Shown here in pieces: positions 26,347 to 36,882 of a stretch of 64,000 bases of DNA (its first letter is position 1; each line of letters starts with the position of its first letter). Below the pieces are notes generated by a model. The model searched no databases. It saw only the letters and a list, made by a program, of their open reading frames with translations, and was not told the DNA's origin. Position numbers and translations under genes: made by a program. Location of the stretch: assembly GCF_011881725.1 (NCBI RefSeq), contig NZ_JAATUR010000019.1, positions 1 through 64,000 of the forward strand, read 5' to 3'. Origin of the DNA: Escherichia coli (GTDB lineage: Bacteria; Pseudomonadota; Gammaproteobacteria; Enterobacterales; Enterobacteriaceae).

Positions 26347-27320
26347 GTTGGTTATCACCGGAACTGATTGAGATCCTGCTGACCATCCTCAAAGCGGTGG
26401 TGATCCTGCTGGTGGTTGTCACCTGTGGGGCATTCATGAGCTTTGGCGAACGTCGCCTGCTGGGTCTGTTCCAGAACCGTTACGGACCTAACCGCGTTGG
26501 CTGGGGCGGTTCGCTCCAGCTGGTCGCGGACATGATCAAAATGTTCTTTAAAGAAGACTGGATCCCGAAATTCGCGGATCGCGTCATCTTTACTCTGGCG
26601 CCGATGATTGCCTTTACTTCGCTGCTGCTGGCTTTTGCGATTGTGCCAGTCAGTCCGGGGTGGGTGGTTGCCGACCTGAACATCGGGATTTTGTTCTTCC
26701 TGATGATGGCTGGTCTGGCGGTTTATGCGGTGCTGTTTGCGGGCTGGTCAAGTAACAACAAATACTCGCTGCTGGGTGCGATGCGTGCTTCTGCGCAGAC
26801 CCTCAGCTACGAGGTGTTCCTCGGACTTTCCCTGATGGGCGTGGTGGCGCAGGCCGGTTCATTCAACATGACCGACATCGTCAACAGCCAGGCGCATGTG
26901 TGGAACGTCATTCCGCAATTCTTTGGTTTTATTACCTTTGCCATCGCGGGCGTGGCGGTGTGTCACCGTCACCCGTTTGACCAGCCGGAGGCCGAGCAGG
27001 AACTGGCGGATGGTTACCACATTGAATATTCCGGCATGAAGTTCGGTCTGTTCTTCGTGGGTGAATACATCGGGATTGTGACCATCTCCGCACTGATGGT
27101 GACGCTGTTCTTCGGTGGCTGGCAAGGCCCGTTGTTACCGCCATTCATCTGGTTCGCGCTGAAAACCGCGTTCTTTATGATGATGTTCATTTTGATTCGT
27201 GCGTCGTTACCGCGTCCGCGTTATGACCAGGTAATGTCATTCGGCTGGAAAATCTGCCTGCCGCTGACGCTGATCAACTTGCTGGTAACGGCGGCTGTCA
27301 TTCTCTGGCAGGCGCAATAA
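26343..27320 (+). CDS. nuoH: NADH-quinone oxidoreductase subunit H
   Basis: A 325-residue membrane subunit (ND1 homologue) with about eight helices that forms the quinone-entry channel and couples the peripheral and membrane arms. The [19 protein letters not shown] and [20 protein letters not shown] loops are the strongly conserved cytosolic segments at the quinone site. Its ATG overlaps the nuoG stop. Confidence 0.97.
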
Positions 27321-27334
27321 GGGGCACTAAGACC

Positions 27335-27877
27335 ATGACCTTAAAAGAATTGTTAGTAGGTTTCGGCACCCAGGTTCGTAGTATCTGGATGATCGGCCTG
27401 CACGCGTTCGCCAAACGCGAAACGCGAATGTACCCGGAAGAGCCGGTCTATCTGCCGCCCCGTTATCGTGGTCGTATCGTTCTGACCCGCGACCCGGACG
27501 GCGAAGAGCGTTGCGTGGCCTGTAACCTCTGCGCGGTAGCCTGCCCGGTCGGCTGTATCTCGCTGCAAAAAGCAGAAACCAAAGACGGGCGCTGGTATCC
27601 GGAATTTTTCCGCATCAACTTCTCACGCTGCATTTTCTGTGGTCTGTGCGAAGAAGCCTGTCCGACCACGGCGATTCAGTTAACCCCGGATTTCGAAATG
27701 GGGGAATACAAGCGCCAGGATCTGGTTTACGAGAAAGAGGATCTGCTGATCTCCGGTCCGGGCAAATACCCGGAATATAACTTCTACCGGATGGCAGGTA
27801 TGGCAATCGACGGCAAAGATAAGGGCGAAGCTGAGAACGAAGCCAAGCCTATCGACGTCAAGAGCCTGTTACCGTAA
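27335..27877 (+). CDS. nuoI: NADH-quinone oxidoreductase subunit I
   Basis: A 180-residue ferredoxin-like subunit with two [4Fe-4S] clusters N6a and N6b. Both CxxCxxCxxxCP motifs are clear: [12 protein letters not shown] and [12 protein letters not shown]. It relays electrons from NuoG to N2 in NuoB. It starts 14 bases after nuoH. Confidence 0.97.
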
Positions 27878-27888
27878 GGAGAGGGGCA

Positions 27889-28443
27889 ATGGAGTTCGCT
27901 TTTTATATCTGTGGCCTGATAGCCATACTTGCGACCTTGCGAGTGATCACCCATACCAATCCGGTACACGCACTGCTGTACCTGATTATTTCGCTGCTGG
28001 CGATTTCCGGGGTGTTCTTCTCGCTGGGCGCTTACTTCGCCGGTGCGCTGGAAATTATCGTCTACGCTGGTGCCATTATGGTGCTGTTCGTGTTCGTGGT
28101 GATGATGCTTAACCTGGGCGGTTCGGAAATCGAGCAGGAACGCCAGTGGCTGAAACCGCAGGTGTGGATTGGTCCGGCAATTTTGTCGGCCATCATGCTG
28201 GTGGTGATTGTTTACGCCATTCTCGGTGTTAACGATCAGGGTATCGACGGTACGCCAATCAGTGCTAAAGCAGTGGGTATTACGCTGTTCGGGCCTTACG
28301 TACTGGCGGTGGAACTGGCTTCTATGCTGCTGCTCGCGGGTCTGGTTGTGGCCTTCCACGTCGGTCGTGAAGAGCGTGCGGGCGAAGTGCTGAGCAATCG
28401 TAAAGACGACAGCGCGAAAAGAAAAACGGAGGAGCACGCATGA
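27889..28443 (+). CDS. nuoJ: NADH-quinone oxidoreductase subunit J
   Basis: A 184-residue membrane subunit (ND6 homologue) with five transmembrane helices. The conserved helix-3 segment [23 protein letters not shown] includes the pi-bulge region tied to coupling. The hydrophilic tail ends KRKTEEHA. It overlaps nuoK by four bases. Confidence 0.96.
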
Positions 28444-28742
28444 TCCCTTTACAACATGGACTGATCCTCGCGGCAATCCTATTCGTTCTTGGCTTAACCG
28501 GTCTGGTTATCCGTCGCAATCTGCTGTTTATGCTGATTGGTCTGGAAATCATGATTAACGCCTCCGCGCTGGCCTTTGTGGTCGCCGGAAGCTACTGGGG
28601 CCAGACCGACGGTCAGGTGATGTACATTCTCGCCATCAGCCTCGCGGCGGCGGAAGCGAGTATCGGCCTTGCGCTGCTGCTGCAACTTCACCGTCGTCGC
28701 CAGAACCTGAACATCGATTCAGTAAGTGAGATGCGTGGATGA
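28440..28742 (+). CDS. nuoK: NADH-quinone oxidoreductase subunit K
   Basis: A 100-residue membrane subunit (ND4L homologue) with three helices. The two key glutamates of the proton pathway are in [11 protein letters not shown] (near 36) and [13 protein letters not shown] (near 72). It overlaps both nuoJ and nuoL by four bases, indicating tight translational coupling. Confidence 0.96.
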
Positions 28743-30580
28743 ACATGCTTGCCTTAACCATTATTTTGCCATTGATTGGCTTCGTCCTGCTGGCGTTCTC
28801 ACGCGGACGCTGGTCTGAAAATGTCTCGGCGATCGTGGGCGTTGGCTCTGTGGGCCTGGCGGCGCTGGTGACTGCGTTTATCGGCGTCGACTTCTTCGCT
28901 AACGGCGAGCAGCCATACAGCCAACCGCTGTGGACGTGGATGTCGGTAGGCGACTTTAATATCGGTTTCAACCTGGTGCTGGACGGCCTGTCGCTGACCA
29001 TGCTCTCGGTAGTCACCGGTGTGGGTTTCCTGATCCACATGTACGCCTCCTGGTATATGCGCGGTGAAGAGGGCTACTCTCGCTTCTTCGCTTACACCAA
29101 CCTGTTCATCGCCAGCATGGTGGTTCTGGTTCTCGCCGATAACCTGCTGCTGATGTACCTCGGCTGGGAAGGCGTGGGCCTGTGCTCCTATCTGTTGATC
29201 GGTTTCTACTACACCGATCCGAAGAATGGCGCAGCGGCAATGAAAGCGTTCGTCGTGACCCGTGTGGGTGACGTGTTCCTCGCTTTCGCGCTGTTCATTC
29301 TCTACAACGAACTGGGCACCCTGAACTTCCGTGAGATGGTGGAGCTGGCGCCTGCGCACTTTGCCGACGGCAATAACATGCTGATGTGGGCGACGCTGAT
29401 GCTGCTGGGCGGTGCGGTCGGTAAATCTGCGCAGTTGCCGTTGCAGACATGGCTTGCTGACGCAATGGCTGGCCCGACGCCTGTCTCCGCGCTGATCCAC
29501 GCCGCAACGATGGTAACCGCCGGTGTCTACCTGATCGCCCGTACCCACGGCCTGTTCCTGATGACTCCGGAAGTTCTGCATCTGGTAGGTATTGTCGGGG
29601 CGGTTACGCTGCTGCTGGCTGGTTTTGCCGCACTGGTACAGACCGACATCAAACGTGTTCTCGCTTACTCTACCATGAGCCAGATTGGCTACATGTTCCT
29701 CGCGCTTGGCGTGCAGGCATGGGATGCGGCGATTTTCCACTTGATGACCCACGCGTTCTTTAAAGCGCTGCTGTTCCTGGCATCCGGTTCCGTCATTCTG
29801 GCCTGCCATCACGAACAGAACATCTTCAAGATGGGCGGCCTGCGTAAATCTATTCCGCTGGTTTATCTCTGCTTCCTGGTGGGCGGCGCAGCACTGTCGG
29901 CACTGCCGCTGGTTACTGCGGGCTTCTTTAGTAAAGATGAGATCCTCGCGGGTGCGATGGCGAATGGTCATATCAATCTGATGGTGGCAGGCCTGGTCGG
30001 TGCGTTTATGACCTCGCTCTACACCTTCCGTATGATTTTCATCGTCTTCCACGGAAAAGAACAAATTCACGCTCACGCCGTGAAAGGGATTACCCACAGC
30101 TTGCCGTTGATTGTGCTGCTGCTCCTTTCCACCTTCGTTGGCGCGCTGATTGTACCGCCGCTGCAGGGCGTGCTTCCGCAGACTACGGAGCTGGCGCATG
30201 GCAGCATGTTGACCCTGGAAATTACCTCTGGCGTGGTCGCAGTAGTTGGCATTCTGCTGGCGGCATGGCTGTGGCTGGGTAAACGTACTCTGGTGACCTC
30301 CATTGCCAACAGTGCGCCGGGCCGACTGCTGGGGACCTGGTGGTACAACGCCTGGGGCTTTGATTGGCTGTACGACAAAGTGTTCGTCAAGCCATTCCTG
30401 GGTATTGCCTGGTTGCTGAAACGCGATCCGTTGAACTCAATGATGAACATCCCGGCGATCCTCTCGCGCCTTGCGGGTAAAGGTCTGCTGTTCAGTGAGA
30501 ACGGCTACCTGCGCTGGTATGTGGCATCCATGAGCATTGGTGCGGTCGTGGTGCTGGCACTGTTGATGGTACTGCGTTGA
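28739..30580 (+). CDS. nuoL: NADH-quinone oxidoreductase subunit L
   Basis: A 613-residue antiporter-like proton-pumping subunit (ND5 homologue) with about 16 helices and the long lateral helix at the C-terminal end. [19 protein letters not shown] holds the conserved glutamate near 144, [20 protein letters not shown] the lysine/histidine pathway, and FSKDEIL the lysine of the second half-channel. A REP element separates it from nuoM, an interruption of the otherwise tight operon. Confidence 0.97.
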
Positions 30581-30618
30581 GTTAAGGATTGTGGGATTGC
30601 CCCAGGGCATATAAGAAC

Positions 30619-30655
30619 GTAGGTCGGATAAGCCGCCTTCGCGGCGCATCCGGCA
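30619..30655. repeat. REP element inside the nuo operon (nuoL-nuoM)
   Basis: GTAGGTCGGATAAGCC-GCCTTCGC-GGCGCATCCGGCA, a single REP palindrome in the 163-base nuoL-nuoM gap. Confidence 0.85.
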
Positions 30656-30743
30656 CTACCCCCGGTCCGAAGAGAATTTTCTGTCGTGAGAATTCGTTGA
30701 AAATCCGGTCCTGATGGGACTTTTACAAGGAATAAAGATCGCC

Positions 30744-32273
30744 ATGTTACTACCCTGGCTAATATTAATTCCCTTTATCGGCGGCTTCCTGTGCTGGCAG
30801 ACCGAACGCTTTGGCGTCAAGGTGCCGCGCTGGGTAGCGCTGGTAACCATGGGATTGACGCTGGCGCTGTCGCTGCAACTGTGGTTGCAGGGCGGTTATT
30901 CACTGACGCAATCCGCCGGAATTCCGCAGTGGCAGTCTGAATTCGACATGCCGTGGATCCCGCGTTTTGGTATCTCTATCCATCTCGCCATTGACGGCCT
31001 GTCGCTGCTGATGGTCGTGCTGACCGGTCTGCTCGGCGTGCTGGCGGTACTCTGCTCGTGGAAAGAGATCGAAAAATATCAGGGCTTCTTCCACCTCAAC
31101 CTGATGTGGATCCTGGGCGGCGTTATCGGCGTGTTCCTTGCCATCGACATGTTCCTGTTCTTCTTCTTCTGGGAAATGATGCTGGTGCCAATGTACTTCC
31201 TGATCGCGCTGTGGGGGCATAAAGCTTCTGACGGTAAAACGCGTATCACGGCGGCAACCAAGTTCTTCATTTACACCCAGGCGAGTGGTCTGGTGATGTT
31301 GATCGCCATCCTGGCGCTGGTTTTTGTTCACTACAATGCGACCGGCGTCTGGACCTTCAACTATGAAGAGTTGCTGAATACGCCGATGTCTAACGGCGTG
31401 GAATACCTGTTGATGCTGGGCTTCTTCATCGCCTTCGCGGTGAAAATGCCGGTGGTTCCGCTGCATGGCTGGCTGCCTGATGCGCACTCCCAGGCACCGA
31501 CTGCCGGTTCTGTTGACCTCGCGGGGATCTTGCTGAAAACCGCCGCTTACGGTCTGCTGCGTTTCTCCCTGCCACTGTTCCCGAACGCGTCGGCAGAGTT
31601 CGCGCCAATCGCTATGTGGCTGGGTGTTATCGGCATCTTCTACGGTGCGTGGATGGCCTTCGCTCAGACCGATATCAAACGTCTGATCGCCTACACCTCT
31701 GTTTCCCACATGGGCTTTGTGCTGATTGCTATTTACACTGGCAGCCAGTTGGCCTACCAGGGTGCTGTCATCCAGATGATTGCTCACGGTTTGTCAGCGG
31801 CGGGTCTGTTTATTCTCTGCGGCCAGCTTTATGAACGTATCCACACCCGCGATATGCGCATGATGGGCGGTCTGTGGAGCAAAATGAAATGGCTGCCAGC
31901 ACTGTCGCTGTTCTTTGCGGTGGCAACGCTTGGGATGCCAGGCACCGGTAACTTCGTCGGCGAATTTATGATTCTGTTCGGCAGCTTCCAGGTTGTCCCG
32001 GTGATTACTGTTATCTCTACCTTTGGGCTGGTCTTTGCCTCTGTTTATTCGCTGGCGATGCTGCATCGCGCTTACTTCGGTAAAGCGAAAAGCCAGATTG
32101 CCAGCCAGGAACTGCCAGGGATGTCGCTGCGTGAGCTGTTTATGATCCTGTTGCTGGTGGTGCTGCTGGTACTGCTGGGCTTCTATCCGCAGCCGATTCT
32201 GGATACCTCGCATTCCGCGATTGGCAATATCCAGCAGTGGTTTGTTAATTCCGTTACTACTACAAGGCCGTAA
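30744..32273 (+). CDS. nuoM: NADH-quinone oxidoreductase subunit M
   Basis: A 509-residue antiporter-like subunit (ND4 homologue) with about 14 helices. FFFWEMMLVPMYFLI carries the key glutamate near 144, VPLHGWLPDAHSQAPTAGSV the signature lysine/histidine region, and FAQTDIKRLIAYTSVSHMG the conserved loop. The start MLLPWLILIPFIGGF is chosen for family length; an open frame with an upstream ATG (30714) would add ten residues not known in the family. AAGGAATAAAG lies upstream with rather long spacing. Confidence 0.95.
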   Translation: MLLPWLILIPFIGGFLCWQTERFGVKVPRWVALVTMGLTLALSLQLWLQGGYSLTQSAGIPQWQSEFDMPWIPRFGISIHLAIDGLSLLMVVLTGLLGVLAVLCSWKEIEKYQGFFHLNLMWILGGVIGVFLAIDMFLFFFFWEMMLVPMYFLIALWGHKASDGKTRITAATKFFIYTQASGLVMLIAILALVFVHYNATGVWTFNYEELLNTPMSNGVEYLLMLGFFIAFAVKMPVVPLHGWLPDAHSQAPTAGSVDLAGILLKTAAYGLLRFSLPLFPNASAEFAPIAMWLGVIGIFYGAWMAFAQTDIKRLIAYTSVSHMGFVLIAIYTGSQLAYQGAVIQMIAHGLSAAGLFILCGQLYERIHTRDMRMMGGLWSKMKWLPALSLFFAVATLGMPGTGNFVGEFMILFGSFQVVPVITVISTFGLVFASVYSLAMLHRAYFGKAKSQIASQELPGMSLRELFMILLLVVLLVLLGFYPQPILDTSHSAIGNIQQWFVNSVTTTRP

Positions 32274-32279
32274 ATCGCC

Positions 32280-33737
32280 ATGACAATAACTCCACAAAAC
32301 CTGATCGCACTGCTACCGTTGCTGATCGTCGGCTTGACGGTGGTGGTTGTGATGCTCTCCATTGCGTGGCGACGCAATCATTTCCTCAACGCTACGCTCT
32401 CGGTTATTGGGCTTAACGCGGCGCTGGTTTCGCTCTGGTTTGTCGGCCAGGCTGGCGCTATGGACGTTACGCCGCTGATGCGCGTTGATGGTTTCGCCAT
32501 GCTTTACACCGGGCTGGTATTGTTGGCGAGCCTCGCCACCTGTACTTTCGCCTACCCGTGGCTTGAAGGCTATAACGACAACAAGGACGAGTTCTACCTG
32601 TTGGTGTTAATTGCCGCGCTGGGCGGGATCTTGCTGGCGAATGCCAATCATCTGGCATCTCTGTTCCTCGGTATCGAACTGATTTCTCTGCCGCTGTTTG
32701 GCCTGGTCGGTTACGCTTTCCGCCAGAAACGTTCGCTGGAAGCCAGTATCAAATACACCATCCTTTCTGCCGCAGCGTCTTCTTTCCTGCTGTTCGGTAT
32801 GGCGCTGGTGTATGCGCAGTCAGGCGATCTGTCGTTTGTCGCACTGGGTAAAAACCTCGGCGACGGTATGCTCAACGAGCCGCTGTTGCTGGCAGGTTTC
32901 GGCCTGATGATTGTGGGTCTCGGCTTCAAACTCTCTCTGGTGCCGTTCCATCTGTGGACGCCAGACGTATACCAGGGCGCGCCTGCGCCGGTTTCTACCT
33001 TCCTGGCGACGGCGAGCAAAATCGCTATTTTCGGTGTGGTGATGCGTCTGTTCCTTTACGCACCGGTGGGTGACAGCGAAGCGATTCGCGTGGTGCTGGC
33101 GATTATCGCCTTTGCCTCTATCATCTTCGGTAACCTGATGGCGCTGAGCCAGACCAACATCAAACGTCTGCTCGGTTACTCGTCTATCTCTCACCTTGGC
33201 TATCTGCTGGTGGCGCTGATTGCGCTGCAAACTGGCGAGATGTCGATGGAAGCGGTAGGGGTTTACCTGGCCGGTTATCTGTTCAGCAGCCTCGGCGCGT
33301 TCGGTGTGGTCAGCCTGATGTCAAGCCCGTATCGTGGTCCGGATGCGGATTCCCTGTTCTCTTACCGTGGTCTGTTCTGGCACCGTCCGATCCTCGCTGC
33401 TGTGATGACTGTAATGATGTTGTCACTGGCCGGTATCCCAATGACGCTGGGCTTTATCGGTAAGTTCTACGTGCTGGCGGTCGGTGTTCAGGCGCACTTG
33501 TGGTGGCTGGTGGGTGCCGTGGTTGTCGGTTCGGCAATCGGCCTCTACTACTATCTGCGTGTGGCGGTGAGCCTGTACCTGCACGCACCGGAAAAACCGG
33601 GCCGCGATGCACCGTCAAACTGGCAGTACAGCGCGGGCGGTATCGTGGTGCTGATCTCCGCACTGTTGGTACTGGTGCTGGGTGTATGGCCGCAACCGCT
33701 GATTAGCATTGTGCGTTTGGCAATGCCGCTGATGTAA
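32280..33737 (+). CDS. nuoN: NADH-quinone oxidoreductase subunit N
   Basis: A 485-residue antiporter-like subunit (ND2 homologue), last gene of the operon. [20 protein letters not shown] contains the conserved glutamate, [21 protein letters not shown] the signature loop, and [20 protein letters not shown] the matching motif to NuoL/M. It begins six bases after nuoM. An intrinsic terminator follows, ending the operon. Confidence 0.97.
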   Translation: MTITPQNLIALLPLLIVGLTVVVVMLSIAWRRNHFLNATLSVIGLNAALVSLWFVGQAGAMDVTPLMRVDGFAMLYTGLVLLASLATCTFAYPWLEGYNDNKDEFYLLVLIAALGGILLANANHLASLFLGIELISLPLFGLVGYAFRQKRSLEASIKYTILSAAASSFLLFGMALVYAQSGDLSFVALGKNLGDGMLNEPLLLAGFGLMIVGLGFKLSLVPFHLWTPDVYQGAPAPVSTFLATASKIAIFGVVMRLFLYAPVGDSEAIRVVLAIIAFASIIFGNLMALSQTNIKRLLGYSSISHLGYLLVALIALQTGEMSMEAVGVYLAGYLFSSLGAFGVVSLMSSPYRGPDADSLFSYRGLFWHRPILAAVMTVMMLSLAGIPMTLGFIGKFYVLAVGVQAHLWWLVGAVVVGSAIGLYYYLRVAVSLYLHAPEKPGRDAPSNWQYSAGGIVVLISALLVLVLGVWPQPLISIVRLAMPLM

Positions 33738-33761
33738 GCGAGCCGTTTGTAAGTCAGAAAG

Positions 33762-33786
33762 CCGCCGACATGTTCGGCGGTTTTTT
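33762..33786 (+). terminator. intrinsic terminator of the nuo operon
   Basis: CCGCCGA-CATGT-TCGGCGG makes a 7-bp stem followed by six T, 24 bases past the nuoN stop. Confidence 0.88.
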
Positions 33787-33803
33787 GTGGCGCCCTGACA
33801 CCA

Positions 33804-34307
33804 TCACCCAACAATAACCGTCAGCGCATGATTCCCCTGTCGCAGCATACGTCTGTACGCACTAATCAGCTTTTCCATATCGAGCATAATCGAGGCAAAG
33901 AGTTGCCCCTCTAACTCTTCTGAAAAGGTCACTCCCGGATAAATCACCATTTCATTGAGTCGCTTAATGGAAAACTGGTTACGCAGTTCACTTCGGTCCA
34001 GTGAATCCAGGCGGTCGATTGTCGCGGCTAACTCCTGATTCCAGGTCAATCCCAGGAAGCCATCTATACCATCTTCTAGGCTGTGTTCACCAAGCACGGC
34101 ACGACTCAACGGATCATTCTTCGCTGGATCGAACGCAGATGTACCCGTCAGGCCAAAATGTAAAAAATCCCAGCGTTTATCAATATCCAGTCGGCGTAAA
34201 CCTGAAAGCGTGTCGTGAATATTGTCCATCAAAGGTTTTTCTGTAGATTCAAGCAGTTGGTTAACCTTTTCTGAATTAATTTCCGCAAAATAACCAATCA
34301 TTCCCAT
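33804..34307 (-). CDS. yfbM: DUF1877 family protein YfbM
   Basis: A 167-residue cytosolic protein of the DUF1877/YfbM family, function unknown. The start MGMIGYFAEI is fixed by a GGGAG site eight bases upstream; the frame stays open for 22 more codons but these are low-complexity and lack a binding site. FDPAKNDPLSRAVLG and DGFLGLTWNQELA are recognisable family segments. It lies convergent to nuoN with only 66 bases between; E. coli K-12 has further genes (yfbN, yfbO, yfbP) there. Confidence 0.88.
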   Translation of the reverse strand: MGMIGYFAEINSEKVNQLLESTEKPLMDNIHDTLSGLRRLDIDKRWDFLHFGLTGTSAFDPAKNDPLSRAVLGEHSLEDGIDGFLGLTWNQELAATIDRLDSLDRSELRNQFSIKRLNEMVIYPGVTFSEELEGQLFASIMLDMEKLISAYRRMLRQGNHALTVIVG

Positions 34308-34408
34308 CTTATTTCTCCCGTCAGATTTCATTTTGCACATCTTAAAACAGACGCGGAAAAATAAAATAATCATGCCGTTTTTTCTGGAGCCGACTCGAGA
34401 AATTTTTA

Positions 34409-35386
34409 TTATTTACTGTTTTGCAACAAGGTAATAACGCCATCTACGACCTGAGCCATTTTATGATAATTGAGTCTGTCTGCGGTATCTCCAGGTAAGT
34501 GATATTGTTTATTACGATAAAACGCTGTATCTGTAATCATTACCGAGGGAATATCGTGCTGCCAATAATTTAGGTGGTCGGAGAAATCGATACCGGGAAT
34601 AAAACCAGGGGCGTTAATAGAATAAACGGGCATCTCTTTTGCTGATAACAACGCTGATTTTACCTGACGCACAGCGCTGATATCCTGCATTCTGCCGACG
34701 ACGGCAATAAAATCACCACGGTCGGGATAAATCCAGGACATTGCAGAGTAAGGATAATTCTGACTCCCGGGTGCGGAATCGTAATAGCCAATCATCTCCA
34801 GAGCTATCATTAATTTCACTGGACGCTCAAGAGAAGCTGCATGTACCGCGCTCCCCATTTCATCGCTACGAAAGAAGGGCGGTTCTTCTGAAGCGTAGGC
34901 GACCAGTTGGACGCCAATCACCGGAGCTTGCTGCTGTAACAAACGTGCCAGTTCCAGTAATCCAGCGACACCGCTGGCATTATCATCTGCGCCTGGTGTA
35001 TAGGTTAATTGCTCATTTTCATAACTGGTTGCGGAATCATAGTGCGCGCCAATAATAATCAGCGGTCGATCTTGTGGGCCATAATCAGCAATAATATTTT
35101 TGTACGGTCCACCAGTAATGGGGACTGGTTGTTCAGTTACTACTGCGCCACTTTTCGTAATAATATCTTTAATATAGTTACCCGACCTGTTTAGATTATC
35201 AAGATGGTTAGTGCCGCGGGGATGCACAGTTTGTGTAAGATAACGAACCGTTATTTCTAATTGTTCAGGACTAGCATGTTGGGAAGATGGCGGTAACGCG
35301 CTGACCCAGGGTTGATAAAAAATAATTAAAGGAAGTGATAGTAGTAGCGATATAAAACAAAGAACTGTTATTTTATTCATATGCAA
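34409..35386 (-). CDS. yfbL: M28-family zinc aminopeptidase-like protein YfbL
   Basis: A 325-residue predicted metallopeptidase of family M28, probably anchored or exported: an uncleaved-type hydrophobic segment (about residues 5-25) precedes the domain. Zinc ligands are evident in GAHYDSA, PGADDNASGVAGLLELA and YASEEPPFF, with a distal histidine in DFSDHLNYW. Substrate is unknown. It reads away from the yfbK remnant and toward yfbM, 101 bases from that gene's start. Confidence 0.85.
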   Translation of the reverse strand: MHMNKITVLCFISLLLSLPLIIFYQPWVSALPPSSQHASPEQLEITVRYLTQTVHPRGTNHLDNLNRSGNYIKDIITKSGAVVTEQPVPITGGPYKNIIADYGPQDRPLIIIGAHYDSATSYENEQLTYTPGADDNASGVAGLLELARLLQQQAPVIGVQLVAYASEEPPFFRSDEMGSAVHAASLERPVKLMIALEMIGYYDSAPGSQNYPYSAMSWIYPDRGDFIAVVGRMQDISAVRQVKSALLSAKEMPVYSINAPGFIPGIDFSDHLNYWQHDIPSVMITDTAFYRNKQYHLPGDTADRLNYHKMAQVVDGVITLLQNSK

Positions 35387-35517
35387 GTTATCAATAGAAT
35401 GTGTTATTTCATCATTATTTGTAATGTGTCCGGGATGGTTATTTTATTAAGATTGGCAGAGATATACAAAGAGTATATTTTACAGCTGGCACGTGAATTT
35501 TTTAAAAAGGAATTTAT

Positions 35518-35779
35518 ATGAGAAACAAAAATATAATCATGTTGATTATTGGTGGTTTGATTTTGACTGGATGCTGGCAGGAATCTGAGGATAAGGAAAG
35601 TCAGCAACAACAATCCACCACATCAACAGACCAGCAGCTCTGAATACCTGAATAATACATCCTGGCAGCAGATCGAACCGTTGGGGCAGCAAGCGAAAGG
35701 AGAGGATCCACAAGGTTACAGAGCGGATTTTATTCGCCTGATTGGTCTGGTGGAAGGTCTGAACAATTCACAAAACTAA
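35518..35779 (+). pseudogene. yfbK: internally deleted remnant of the VWA lipoprotein gene yfbK
   Basis: An ATG at 35518, after AAAAAGGAATTTAT, opens a 41-codon frame beginning MRNKNIIMLIIGGLILTGCW, a textbook lipoprotein signal with lipobox LTGC, and stopping at 35641-35643. In the +1 frame, 35636-35779 continues as SEYLNNTSWQQIEPLG... and ends GYRADFIRLIGLVEGLNNSQN, resembling the C-terminus of YfbK-type von Willebrand A lipoproteins. YfbK in E. coli is about 575 residues at this location and orientation. I read this as the two ends of yfbK joined by a large internal deletion and out of frame. A free 41-residue lipopeptide could still be made. Confidence 0.65.
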
Positions 35780-35789
35780 CAATGATAAA

Positions 35790-35832
35790 TCTGTTTGCCT
35801 GAGATCAACATCAAGTGTATTCGGCAAACAGA
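35790..35832. other. inverted repeat between the yfbK remnant and elaC
   Basis: TCTGTTTGCC (35790-35799) and GGCAAACAGA (35823-35832) form a perfect 10-bp stem with a 23-base loop. It sits where elaD lies in E. coli K-12 and probably ends convergent transcripts; no T-run follows. Confidence 0.45.
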
Positions 35833-35900
35833 TGAATAACAGGTCAAACAAGTACGTTGGCATCATTAAATTAATCTGCCAACTCATCACCGATTTCGAC

Positions 35901-36818
35901 TTAAATGCTAAACACCGCGAAATCGCTCGCCAGTTCAGTTGCCGGGAAAATTGACCGGCATTCGCGTAACAAGTGCTGACAGCCTTTGACATCATAGCGC
36001 GAACTGACGTGGGTAATGATTAGTTTGCCGACACCAGCCTCACGGGCCAGTGTCGCCGCCTGGCGTGTGGAGCTGTGGCCGCGGCTGTTGGCTTTGGCTT
36101 CCATCGCCATATCCAGAGTGGCTTCATGAACCATTACATCGACACCTTTAGCCAGCTCCAGCGCGGCATTGCAAGGGCCTGTATCGCCGAAAATAGCGAT
36201 TGCTTTTCCTGGTGTAGGCGCGGCTAAGTAATCAGCGCCGTTAATCTCCCGACCGTCTTCCAGCGTGACAGTTTTGCCGGCTTTCAAATCCTGAAACAAT
36301 GGGCCTGGCGGTACGCCTGCGGCCTTTAATGCCTGGGCATTCAGCGCACCAGGTTTATCATGTTCTTCTACGCGATAGCCGTAACACTCCAGCGGATGTT
36401 CCATCGGATAAGCTGTCACTTTACGCAGGCCATCATCAAGAATTTCGCCAGTGCTAATTTCAACAATTTCCAGCGGATAATCGGTCCACGAGCCACTAAT
36501 GCGTAACGCTGTTTCAACAAATTCACGGATACCTTTCGGACCATAAATTGTTAAGGGTTGCACAATACCTGACATGGAACGACTGCACAGCAAACCGGGC
36601 AGTCCGAAAAGATGATCGCCATGAAGATGGCTAATAAAAATCCTGTCCAGTTTGCCGGGGTTAAAGGTGGTGTGCAGCATCTGATGTTGGGTACCTTCAC
36701 CACAGTCAAATAACCAAAGCCCACTTTGGGTTGGATGTTGCAGATTGAGCAATATCGCCGTGACATTACGCACCCGGGTCGGAACACCTGCCGAAGTACC
36801 TAAGAAAATTAATTCCAT
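35901..36818 (-). CDS. rbn: RNase BN / tRNase Z homologue ElaC
   Basis: A 305-residue metallo-beta-lactamase-fold nuclease (ElaC, RNase Z family) that matures tRNA 3' ends, as an exo- and endonuclease in E. coli. The zinc motif [14 protein letters not shown] gives H64, H66, D68 and H69. FGDTGPC and the distal HEATLD and [10 protein letters not shown] segments supply the other ligands. Full length. In K-12 elaD lies beside it; here the next upstream gene is elaA and the next downstream item is the yfbK scar. Confidence 0.95.
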   Translation of the reverse strand: MELIFLGTSAGVPTRVRNVTAILLNLQHPTQSGLWLFDCGEGTQHQMLHTTFNPGKLDRIFISHLHGDHLFGLPGLLCSRSMSGIVQPLTIYGPKGIREFVETALRISGSWTDYPLEIVEISTGEILDDGLRKVTAYPMEHPLECYGYRVEEHDKPGALNAQALKAAGVPPGPLFQDLKAGKTVTLEDGREINGADYLAAPTPGKAIAIFGDTGPCNAALELAKGVDVMVHEATLDMAMEAKANSRGHSSTRQAATLAREAGVGKLIITHVSSRYDVKGCQHLLRECRSIFPATELASDFAVFSI

Positions 36819-36882
36819 AAGACCATCACATTTCTAAAAATAATCCGGCTAGTATAAGGCATACAACCAAAAGGAGCGCATC

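Noticed and set aside
28799..30199. 466-codon open frame antisense to nuoL
   Set aside because: Gln/His/Arg-rich shadow translation opposite a fully conserved membrane subunit.
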